Shown piece by piece: positions 1 to 9,186 of a stretch of DNA of 64,000 nt (positions within the stretch are counted from its first letter, which is position 1; the number at the start of each line of letters is the position of its first letter). Under the pieces are notes generated by a model. It saw only the letters and a program-made list of their open reading frames with translations, was not told the origin of the DNA and ran no database searches. The DNA comes from Cylicocyclus nassatus (lineage: Eukaryota > Nematoda > Chromadorea > Rhabditida > Strongylidae), in NCBI GenBank assembly GCA_958299035.1, contig CATQJL010000223.1, positions 1 through 64,000 of the forward strand. Reading direction: 5' to 3'. The translations under genes were made by a program, and so were the position numbers.

Positions 1-488
1 ATTTATTGGTTACAATACCATTCTTGTTTGATTTTCGATGTTTCCCTCTACTGACATTGGTTTTTGCACTAGTCCGAGAAGCCAATAACTGGAGAAATAG
101 CTCACTAGTTATTTCCTGCTTTTTATGTGGCATTTCCGCATTGCAACTTTGTCATTTTTGATTCAACAAATACTCTTTTTGGCTCTTGTATCAAAGCCAA
201 ACAGATACTTTAGCAAAATATCGGAGATACAATTTTTGAAAAATATTTGCATTGTTGGGTGAAGCGAAGCATTGATTTCTAGCAAATTCCGGTACCTAAC
301 GGAAGTCTGTTTGGTATCTAGACCGCCTTAGTGAAAAGCGGTGCAGTATAATAAACGCCAATCCCTGCTATTTCGACTATACGCGCACTAAAGTCTCATA
401 AGCCTGACACGGTATTATTCCTCATAGGTTCGAAAGAAGGGTCTGCGGCTCAGCTGAGCTCAGTTGGCCCCTCACACGGCTTTGCGCA

Positions 489-733
489 TCAAACGACCGC
501 CAACCCTTCCATGCTTCGAAAGTGCAAATTCAGCTAACAGAACACTGTCCGGTCAAGTGCCGCGGTGAGCTTACCACGTCACTTGATTTGAATGTATAGG
601 CTGTATCATACACCATTGGTCGCGAGGATCCAATGGATGAGGCTGCGCGCGCGTGTAGGAAATTAATACACGAGCGCGACTGACCGCGCCAAAAGGATGC
701 GCATTCGTCTATCACTGCTGTTTTTCTCTTCAT
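489..733 (-). CDS. Predicted two-exon small protein, unrecognised
   Basis: Exon 1 runs from an ATG at 733 to 575 (53 codons) and ends at a GTAAGC donor. A 41-base intron (534-574) closes with CTGTTAG, and exon 2 (533-489) continues in phase 0 for 14 codons to TGA. The product would be 67 residues, basic at the N-terminus (MKRKTAV), with Cys at three positions and no clear signal peptide or membrane segment. The exon is GC-rich compared with its surroundings. On the other strand it contains CCAAT-type and TTTGGCGC-like motifs, so it may instead be a promoter region. A MITE-like inverted repeat begins about 20 bases upstream of the ATG. I do not recognise the protein. The support is the open frame, the splice sites and the phase only. 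Confidence 0.33.
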
Positions 734-752
734 TTCAGCGTTTCGCCGTGCC

Positions 753-1266
753 TTCAAAGGCAGCGTCCAGGCAATTCTCGACTTCTCTTTTTTGCCTCAT
801 CCAGGCCTCTCCATGGCGCTGATTCCAAATATGGCACTCAAAATGCTGAATTTCTCAAAAAACCCCTCTTTTGACACAGTTTTGTGAGAAGCCTGGACAA
901 GTGCATCTAATGCAATCCTTGTCGAAAGCAAGCATTAACAGGTAGACATATGTGTTCCATTGTGTTCGCCACGTGAATCGTCGAGGGCTGAAGAGAATCC
1001 ATTCAAGGAGGCGGGCGTTCGAGGGAGTGGGTGTGGTCCTCGAGGCTTGAAAGAACTTTCCTCAGCCCTTGACGTGTTTTCACATGGCAAACACAATGGA
1101 ACACATAGTCTACCTGTTAATCCTGCTCTCGACAAGGATTGCATTGGAAGCAATGTCCAGGCTTCTCAAGAGATTGTCTCAAAAATGGGGTTTTTTGAGG
1201 AATTTACGAATTTTGAGTGCCATATTTGGAATCAGCGCCATGAAGAGGATAAAGCTGCGTTGAAGT
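753..1266. mobile_element. Degenerate foldback MITE, AGGCAGCG family
   Basis: The left end (CTTCAAAGGCAGCGTCC) and the right end (reading CTTCAACGCAGC on the other strand) are inverted. Long imperfect arms continue inward: a CAGCGCCATG block and a TGTCCAGGCTTCTCA block occur in both orientations. The terminal AGGCAGCGTCC matches the better preserved elements at 33897, 46351 and 63036. The long ORFs inside are by-products of the hairpin. Confidence 0.6.
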
Positions 1267-1679
1267 GATGCGCACGTGTGAAAACAGATCAAAACATTCG
1301 CATTTCCTCATTGAGCGTGAATTAGCACTTCAGATCCCAGCAACAAAAGTTTAGATAGAAATGAACGTGTGCAATGCGTTTTCAAGCAACCCAGCCTCAG
1401 AATGAGTTACTGAATGATTTCACATTGATTTCAAAGTGAGATCTCTTAGGAATATAACAATATCTGAGAGGTTGGCCATGATTGCAAAGAAGCAGCTTGA
1501 GTGATGGTTTACGCTATGCTATTTTGAGGCATTGCAACATACAAAATACGCACGCACACCAATGAAAACTAATGTAGGAATTTAAGCAGATAATAAACAA
1601 AGAAACATCGAAAAAAGCAGAATTAGTTGATTTGATCAAATCTAAATGCAGGCCAATTTTGCGCTCGAGTACCAGATTC

Positions 1680-1887
1680 CTACGTATGCGGCGCGCAAGG
1701 AGACTCATCCCGTAGTTCCTCGCGACCAAGTGGGTAATATGGCCTAATAAGTCATAGGTCATAAGTTAAACTTACGAAGGCAGTGTGCAAGTGTTCGTCA
1801 ACTTATGGGATGGGTAAGTCGACGTATTATCGAATGCGCAAACACAATCACAGGAGCCTAAATAGACTGGGAGGAATAGACGAATAG
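1680..1887 (-). CDS. Candidate Cys-rich terminal exons
   Basis: An exon from 1887 (after GCATTCAG) to 1776 is open in one frame for 36 codons. It contains the cluster SCDCVC and a further Cys near its end, and finishes at a GTAAGT donor. A second exon (1743-1680) after CTTATTAG joins in the correct phase and runs 20 codons to TAG, ending near PCAPHT. The gap between them is only 32 bases, shorter than usual for nematode introns, which weakens the model. No upstream exon with a start could be fixed. It lies just downstream of the model at 2064-2294 on the same strand and could belong to it by alternative splicing. Confidence 0.27.
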
Positions 1888-1925
1888 CTGAATGCAACCA
1901 AAAGACTAAGAAACATAAGCAAGTT

Positions 1926-1931
1926 TTTATT
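1926..1931 (-). promoter_or_regulatory. Possible polyadenylation signal AATAAA
   Basis: AATAAA on the minus strand, about 130 bases downstream of the stop of the model at 2064-2294. Confidence 0.3.
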
Positions 1932-2063
1932 TCTCTCAAAGTCTGCTCTTCGGTATCTTAGTAAACTGCCAAGGCAAGGGCATCCCACTTAATTCCTATT
2001 ATCTGTATCTAGTAAACAAAGTATTACAATCTCCTCCTTTTTACACATGCTGTGCAAAATTTT

Positions 2064-2294
2064 CTAAGCGGCTACCATCAATTTTTTGATGAGATCGCTA
2101 TCAGGGACAGAGAGCTCACCAACGTAGCGATAACGATGTCTTGGGTTAGTGATCTCTTGCTCGAAATCCAGTGATTTACTCATTTATTTGGAGAGGGGGA
2201 ACGCCGTATGCCTGCCCTTTAGGCGCGATTGGCTCGTGAGTGGAGAGACTCTACCCGTCTCGGCGGCAATTGAATTATTGGCTCCAGCAGCCAT
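2064..2294 (-). pseudogene. Small protein ORF with one in-frame stop
   Basis: On the minus strand an ATG in a good context (GCGAAAATGGCTGCT) opens 36 codons (MAAGANNS..., SRLKGRH..., AFPLSK). An in-frame TAA at 2184-2186 follows. The same frame then continues for 39 codons (MSKSLDF..., HRYRYVGELS, DSDLIKKLM) to TAG. Both halves have coding-like composition and lie in a GC-rich island in AT-rich DNA, so they probably form one 76-residue protein broken by a Gln- or Glu-to-stop change. A splice-acceptor-like CTTTGCAG lies upstream near 2360 and could serve as a trans-splice site. An alternative 3' end uses the donor ATG/GTAGCC near 2073 and the acceptor CCTTGGCAG near 1960. I do not recognise the protein. 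A sequencing error at the TAA is possible. Confidence 0.45.
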
Positions 2295-2369
2295 TTTCGC
2301 GACCTGCCCAAATAACGCTTTTCAGGGCCGGAGAAGCGGGTTATTGATATCTTTTGTAGCTGCAAAGCA

Positions 2370-4580
2370 TAATCTTCGACTCAGGTCATCCAGGAGAACC
2401 GAGAACAATGAATATCCCAAAGTTGTGAGCTTAGCATCGATATGTACAATACTAATAAAGAATTCCTGGAAACATAAGGAGCTTCAGTTTTGCATATAGC
2501 TTGTCAAATAGCCCTCCCTGATGGAATATTCGGCCATTTAAGTGAAATGGTTCGAAAGACTAGACTTTGCTTTAAAAGTGAGTTAGCTACGTCTTTCTGC
2601 ACTCTACACAGAGCACTACTCCTTTATTACGCATACGAAAAGTTTCGTTTCAATTAATCGCCTATGAAATCAGGAGTAGCCAAAGTTGGTTCTACTTTCA
2701 GCAACTGTTATGAGTAAAGAGTGCAAGTAAGGCTTAACCCACTATACTATAAAAATTAGGCTATTGAATGTGTATGTTTTTGCCAAAGCTTGCAATCCAT
2801 TTAGTAGCATAGACCTAGCATACCGTAACTTAATACTTTCCCAACAATCTCCTTTCGAAATTACGATAATGAAAAACGATTATATCTTCTTCTAGAAGAG
2901 ACTATTTTCAAAGAAATTTCTACTGCATGAAAAAGAAGATCTAGCAGTGGCAACAATGTAAAAATATTGACATTTGAATGCGCCATGAAGGTAAGTCATT
3001 GGGGTGTGGCACAACCCCTTTTTTGGGTTGTGCCACTCCATGTTGATGATTCTATATCATCAACCTAGAGCTCTCTAAAAATAGCCTATGGAGCTGCCAC
3101 GACTTCATTTCCATCCACTTTTATATAAGTATCACGGCGGCGCCGCTTTCAAGACGTAGCCCGTCCGCAACGACCTCGCATGGATTCCGACCCTTTTATA
3201 CGTATCAAAGGAGTCCACGATTGTATATCAAGTTCATTTTTGATTACTTCAATCGAACTATCTTTGGGAAAATTGATTGCAATGAAATCCTGAAATTGGA
3301 TGCGGTTATTTGAAGCTCAGTAACTTTATAACAGATGAGGGTGAAAGACCGTTTCAAACACCATTAGATAGAGAAAACAGCTTTTTGATGGTTCACTACA
3401 TCTATTGTAAAGAAGAAGATTAATGGAAAAAAGTTGCCCTGAAAGGCTTGGGAAATCGGCCATTATTTTTGCACCAACCTTATGATATCCTTTCGATATG
3501 TACATTATTTCTGTGCTTTTTAACACGTTTCGGACCGCGAAATCGCGCGGGGCGAAAAAGAGTGTACTTTTGGCCGTTAGCCAGCAAATGAACCTTATTT
3601 CGCAGACTGTGGACTACATTTGTAATCAGCATGCCAGATAAGCTCTATACCCAAAGTTCTGGGTGAATTCGAAACGTTTGAATTTGCCGCTTGAGAGGGA
3701 CTTTTGTGCTTTCTTGATAGATGGGAGCAAGAACTCAGTTTCAAATAGTATCTAAAAGTATCTATGTTGTGCACTGTACTCGTCACTTTTGAGACTACGG
3801 TTTATCTTTTTGAAATCGGAGCAAAAAAAAGTCGCGACGTCGCACGCGTCGTTCGCGTTGCCGCAATTCGTTGCAACTGTTGTTCGATTTGTCCTCATAT
3901 CTCGTAAACAAATATCGGCGGCACAGCTCTACATAGTCACTCAAAAAGTAAGAACTTAGACCTTTGACTCAATCCTTAATAACTTATCTCCAAAGAGAAT
4001 CTTAGCGAATTTTGTGTATACAGTTTGATAGCTCAAACAATCTAGATCTCATATGAGTAATTTGAACCTGAGTCGTCTTCTTCATTCAAAATAATAGTGG
4101 CTGAAACCACAACCGCTGAAAGCGAAAAATTGGACAATTGGGGTTTTGACTGGCTCCTAGTTCCATAGTTTGGCAATTATGGAGTAAAGTCTCTGATGTG
4201 CCCAAACAGAGAGTGATACTTTGTATTTAGTGCAAAAGCATTTAGCTGACTCAATTTTGAAATAAAGCTATCTTCTTTGAAAATGGCTACCTCACCCCAA
4301 TAGCCTGACCATTTGGAAGCCTCAAATTCGCTAAAACTTGCTCCACAGGAGTTATTTGACATGCCACTTACGAATGTTACTTCATGCCTGGTAGGGCTGC
4401 TGTGCCTACCAAAGGTAAACAACAATGCGGGGGGGGGAGAGCGTATATTGAAAGGGAACGTATCCGGCGATCGTGTGCCACACCCCTTGCTCGACCCTGA
4501 TCATGAAAGTTTAGGTGATGGTTTAGGTTTGCCTTTTACTTATGTGAGCTTGTTGAGAGTGACTGCTGTGAGCTTTTAGT
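2370..4580. other. AT-rich stretch, nothing supported
   Basis: Only short ORFs without convincing splice sites are present. A G homopolymer sits near 4429-4438. The 3000-3050 segment holds a short inverted pair around GGGGTGTGGCACAACCCC. Confidence 0.4.
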
Positions 4581-4587
4581 AAAACTG

Positions 4588-4955
4588 ACAAGGAAGGTGT
4601 TTTTGATCGAAGTGGCTTTTCCGGATAAATTTCTGCAGGACTCCGCACGCACTTGCGAACCTGCTTTCTACATCTGACGTCTCGACGTGGAGTTATTGGC
4701 GTTTTGGGTTGAAAAAGTGAACGCGCTAAAATGGTAGTAGCTCAGATGGTTAAGGGTTTGATATAGGGATACCAAGCAAGAATACTTTTTGTTTCATGTA
4801 CTACTCAGCACTGCTCTATTTGAAAGCTGTAGCGACCGTAACGATTGATTCCTAGACTTTGATTGCATTTTTTGCTCCAAAACATCTCATAACTTGGACC
4901 ACTAGACTCTTACGGCTACAAAAGTCAGAAGCACAGTAAGCAAAGTCGAAGAAGA
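4588..4955. mobile_element. Degenerate CAAGGGA-type foldback copy
   Basis: The left part (ACAAGGAAGGTG..ATCGAAGTGGCTTTTCC) and the right part (CTCCAAAACATCTCATAACTTGG) resemble both arms of the better elements at 28419 and 32674. The ends are decayed. Confidence 0.4.
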
Positions 4956-5445
4956 TGCTTCTACTAAACAGTGCCAGATGAACGACTCCAAAACTTCTAT
5001 AACGATAGCTCTCCCGAACTGATTTGCGATCCCCCCCCTCTAGCCAAAATTCTTTCGTACGCTCTTCTTCTTGGAAAAGTTTGCTATCCTAACGTCTGCC
5101 ACCCGCGTGGTGGGTTTCGTTCATCCTCACCCCAACATGTTTTTACCACAAATACCTGAAGTGGTTAGCATTCACAGCACCTTTTCTTTGCAAAATTTCG
5201 TAATTTTCTATCATTCTTCTCCATTTCATTTCTTAAGAATCAAACAAACTGAGGGTGCATGAGGATTCTTCAAGGAAGCATGATTTCGTAACTGAACTGA
5301 GCTGTCACCCTCGAATGGAGTAGGATGATATTACCGCCGTTGTTTTCATGTATTGAGAATGGGAGTCCCCTGGCGGTAAGCATAAGATCACGCTGGCGCA
5401 ATTCTCACTTATGGAGTGAGGTAAATTTGCAATAAGTGGGTAATA

Positions 5446-5700
5446 TCAGGTTGGAGACTAATGTTGCAACTCATTCAATAACTTTCTTCTCTCTCAACAT
5501 GGCGCACTCATTTTTTCATTGCCTAGGCTATGACGTAAGCTACAAGCACAGCTGCTGTTCTGCAAAATATTGACGTTGTAGTGAGGATAACTGTGGGTAT
5601 ATGGTATGAGGGGAAAATTACAAAATTTGACAGATTTGGCTGAAACGTGACATAGGGGGTTATCCGAGGTGCTGAACGAAAAAGATGCAGGAGTTGCGTG
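5446..5700 (+). mobile_element. Left fragment of a mariner-like MITE
   Basis: It starts CAGGTTGGAGACTAATGTT and shares CATGGCGCACTC and the CTAGGCTATGACG core with the elements at 29970 and 49552. Internally (TTGGCTGAAACGTGACATAGG) it is closest to the 49552 copy. No right end is present. The matching right-end fragment at 7785-8194 is of the other subtype. Confidence 0.55.
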
Positions 5701-6902
5701 ATAAGGTTTTTTGAGATTACTATAGGTTTATGGCCATACCTTTGATAGTCTAGAGACTGGGCAGCAAAGCAAACAACCTTTACTAGTAAAGGTTGTTTGA
5801 CTATCTGCCTCTCATAATAAATGAATGTTGTTCATATAAATCCAGAGAAGAAGAAAAGATGCAAAACAATTAGTAAAAACAATATAAATTCTTGAAAATC
5901 GGATAAAACCGCTGCATGTGTCTGAATTCTTTCATTTGGCGGCATTGCAGGTTTTCGCTCCAGGACCACGTAATCCACAGCGCGGGAAAACGAGGAAAAG
6001 CTAGTTTTTCTTTGCGTTTGTTCCAAAACCAACCATGTTTCGGAAGTAACGATTATCAAAAGAAAGTAAACAAGAAAAGAATCATATTTAAAAACGCAGA
6101 GTTTTGATCAGACCAAGTCGAAATGCACGTCAAAGCCAAATTTAGTTTTTAATGCGTACTTTGAATTTTTGCCCCGCATTGTGGTTTCCTTTTTCTGGGA
6201 CGCTGTCTAAATTGTTGCGCTCATTATTCTGATCAATAATCGTCCAAGCTGGAAAAAAAATCGCTGCTAAAGCATTGGAACATAACAATGAAAAACGCAC
6301 TTTTCACGATTTTTCACAAAAAATCCCGCCTTAATCGAAGAATTAAGCACTGGGTCGTTGTCTGCATTATGAACAAAAGCAGGATTTATAGAATGATGAA
6401 AAACCGCCTGAAAAGAGTTAAACTAGGGGAGAAATCAGAGATTCTCGAAAAACAAGGTTTTTGCCGGATTTCTTGTTTAAATAGAAGTATATGGTTTTGG
6501 AACGTTGTCAGAATGAAAGTGGAGATCAAAAGCTTCAAAATGATATATAGCTTGCTAAAAATGGGTTTGAAACAACGAAGAAAAGGGTACCAGAGAAATG
6601 CCCCGCGCCCCGCGTTTGGGGTAGCGAGGTAGCGCGCAGAGCGCGGAGACGCAGACGAGCAGCGGAGACAGACCAGAGCCGACGGTGTATTTTGCTCTGG
6701 TCATAGATCTCCGCGGGCTCTCAACGAAACCCCACACATTATATATCATTCTAATCGCCATGTCACCTCGAAAAACACTGACAACGTTCCAAGCCTTAAA
6801 ATTCACTCACAAAGGAGATAGACCAGCATTTTCGCGTGAGAGTCTCTGCGCAAGATTTAAGCGCAGGTTTCGCGCTTTTTTTCAGCTCCAACAGCTCTCT
6901 AA

Positions 6903-7613
6903 GGGCCGCATGCACTAACATCCCCGCGGGGAGGGGATCGCAGCTTAAAAGAAAGCTTTATATTTCGAAACTCCAGATACCTGGATTTCACGTTGTGTAC
7001 CAATCCGTAAGTGTTCCTACTACCCTTCACTATGAACATGTTGAACAGGAGCGAGAAGCTGTACGAACCGCATTTTCCAGCTTTTGCATGATCCCTGATG
7101 ATCCCCGGCGCTTTTCTTTACAGTCATTTTTCTTTCTCCGAAGTTAACAAAAAAGCTCCAAAGTGAGCAGATTATCTAACCCGACAGTGCTAAGCATGTT
7201 GCTGATAAGAACAAATGATGTTTTGAAGTCATGAAATTTTCGATGATCCACAGGTCGAAATTTGAGGTTTACCGAAAAATTCGACTTTTCAAAAACTCAT
7301 TTGTTCTCATCAGCAACATGCTTAGCACTGTTATGTTAGATGTTCAGTACAACTTTGGAAAGTTTTCGTTAACTTCGGAGAAAGAAAAACGACTTTAAAG
7401 AAAAGCGCCGGGGATCATCAGGGATCATACAAAAGCTGGAAAATGCGGTTCGTACAGCTTCTCGCTCCTCTTCAACATGTTCATAGTGAAGGGTAGTAGG
7501 AATACTTACGGATGAGTATACAACGTGAAATCCAGGTATCTGGAGTTTCGAAATACAAAGCTTTCTTTTAAGCTGCGATCCCCTCCCCGTGGGGATGTTA
7601 GTGCATGCGGCCC
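6903..7613. mobile_element. PIF/Harbinger-like foldback element, 711 bp
   Basis: The ends GGGCCGCATGCACTAACATC and its inverse flank two arms of about 350 bases, which fold almost perfectly around a centre near 7260. TAA lies on both sides (6900-6902 and 7614-7616), the 3-base target site typical of the PIF/Harbinger superfamily. Terminal bases and the GGGGAGGGGATC block match the element at 30280. No transposase is present, so it would be non-autonomous. Confidence 0.72.
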
Positions 7614-7784
7614 TAAATTTCTCTAAAGCTCTTTCAATTTTAGTCAAACAAGAATTAAGTGAGAAAGTTGTCCTGATTTTTGGAGAAACGTTCACAGAAA
7701 CCTTCAATTTAGCGTAAGAATGGCTATAAAAACGCAAATTCTCAATTTCGCTGAGATAATTTAAGAATATTATTTCCTGTGCCA

Positions 7785-8194
7785 AAGTCAGTGAAGTCTC
7801 GGCAAATTTTAAGGTTCTGTCCCTTTAGTCATTGGCAGTTGTCACAGGAGCCTTGCCTACAGCAACTCGTTCAAATTTGTGGGGGGTCAAATCTAGACAT
7901 GCCCTTAAATCTTGTTTCTTTCGTAGAACGAGTCAAGCTCTAGCAACGAATCGTACATGATTTCGGAATATTGCGCATAGTCTGGGCTGCTAACAGCATC
8001 ACTTTGGCTTTAAAAAATCTCAATATCTACTAGTTTTTGAAAAATGGCTGGAATTTTAACGTGTGCAAAGCTTGAACGGTTTGTGCGCATTTATAGCACG
8101 CATTACGCTCTAAAAACTGCCAAAATTTGAGTGCGCCATATCCAAGAAAGTGCAAAGTTATGAAAGAAGGTGTAAAACTTAGTTTCCAGCCTAA
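7785..8194 (+). mobile_element. Right fragment of a mariner-like MITE
   Basis: It matches the interior and right end of the element at 29970 (AGTCTCGGCAAATTTTAAGG, GCGCCATATCCAAGAAAG, then TTTCCAGCCTAATA). It lacks the left end and carries no foldback insertion. Confidence 0.55.
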
Positions 8195-8199
8195 TAATA

Positions 8200-9180
8200 G
8201 CGGGCCACGTTAACTGTCGACATGCTCTTACCTCCTCTTTGTACTGGTTTGTGATGCAGTGATCCTAGCAGGTTCAAATCAGCTTACCAAATGTGAACCG
8301 AGTGAAATAGGCAAAGCGCGATTGTTGACTCTTTCTACATACACGCTATTTTGCGATCTCATAACTAGCCAGTATCAAATCTCTCGCTCAAAAGCTCGAC
8401 TGATTTCAGGCTGATTTGCCTAAGGTCTAACTGGAACTGATGTTGATCCTCGAGGACTCTTCTGGGGCATCTTTATTGGCAGCCAATGCCTCAAACGATT
8501 TCGTAACTACTCGAAAGCCCCCGAATGAGTTGCCAAACGAGTGCTAATGCCAAATTCGGCGTATGTTTGGAGAATGAGGAAAGTGCACAATGTGAGATCA
8601 AGTCCCCAGGAAAATTTCAAACTATCTTTTGTGTAAGTGTGCAGCAGTTGATAATTGTAGCGTTTACCTCCGCACAATGATTATTTAGTCTTGCTGTTAT
8701 GCTTATTTTTGGGCATCTCACAGCAACAGAATAGGCGGAAATTGGCACCTTATAGACATAACTGCTATCACAAAAAAAAACAGGTCAGAGACTGATGGAT
8801 TTCTAATGTAAAGGTTCAAGTTCATCAGCGCTGCCATACGACGCAATGGAATACGATGTTTTAGGTCAACGTAGATTAATTCTGGGCTGAATTTCTATCG
8901 CTCCTCTTTCCCGGAAATGAACTTGTCTTTGTGTATACTCCCTCGCAAAAGCGTATTGCAATGATAATACGTACAATGCGGACTGAACAGCACTTGTGCA
9001 GCACTTTTTTCTTATAGAATCCACAAAGTGTAGGTTCAACGGGAAACACACACAACTGCAGCGGAACAAAAAAGCAAAAAGAGGGCAGTTCACATTCACA
9101 TGGCAGTTCCAGTCGGCACTCATAGTACCTCGAAACAAATATACAAATACCCATGGGGGCTAGTTCACCGTCTAGGGGTG
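8200..9180. other. Intergenic, 3' flank of the C_tripleX gene
   Basis: No exon is supported. Minus-strand ORFs here only run on from the last exon of the upstream gene in other frames, and no clear AATAAA is visible. Confidence 0.4.
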
Positions 9181-9186
9181 ATGAGC

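Noticed and set aside
6836..7147. 103-codon ORF and its inverted partner near 7369-7785
   Set aside because: Both are arms of the same foldback element and translate identically only because they are inverted copies.
8265..8300. GGTTCAAATC resembling a tRNA B box
   Set aside because: No A box, no acceptor stem and no anticodon arm at the right spacing.
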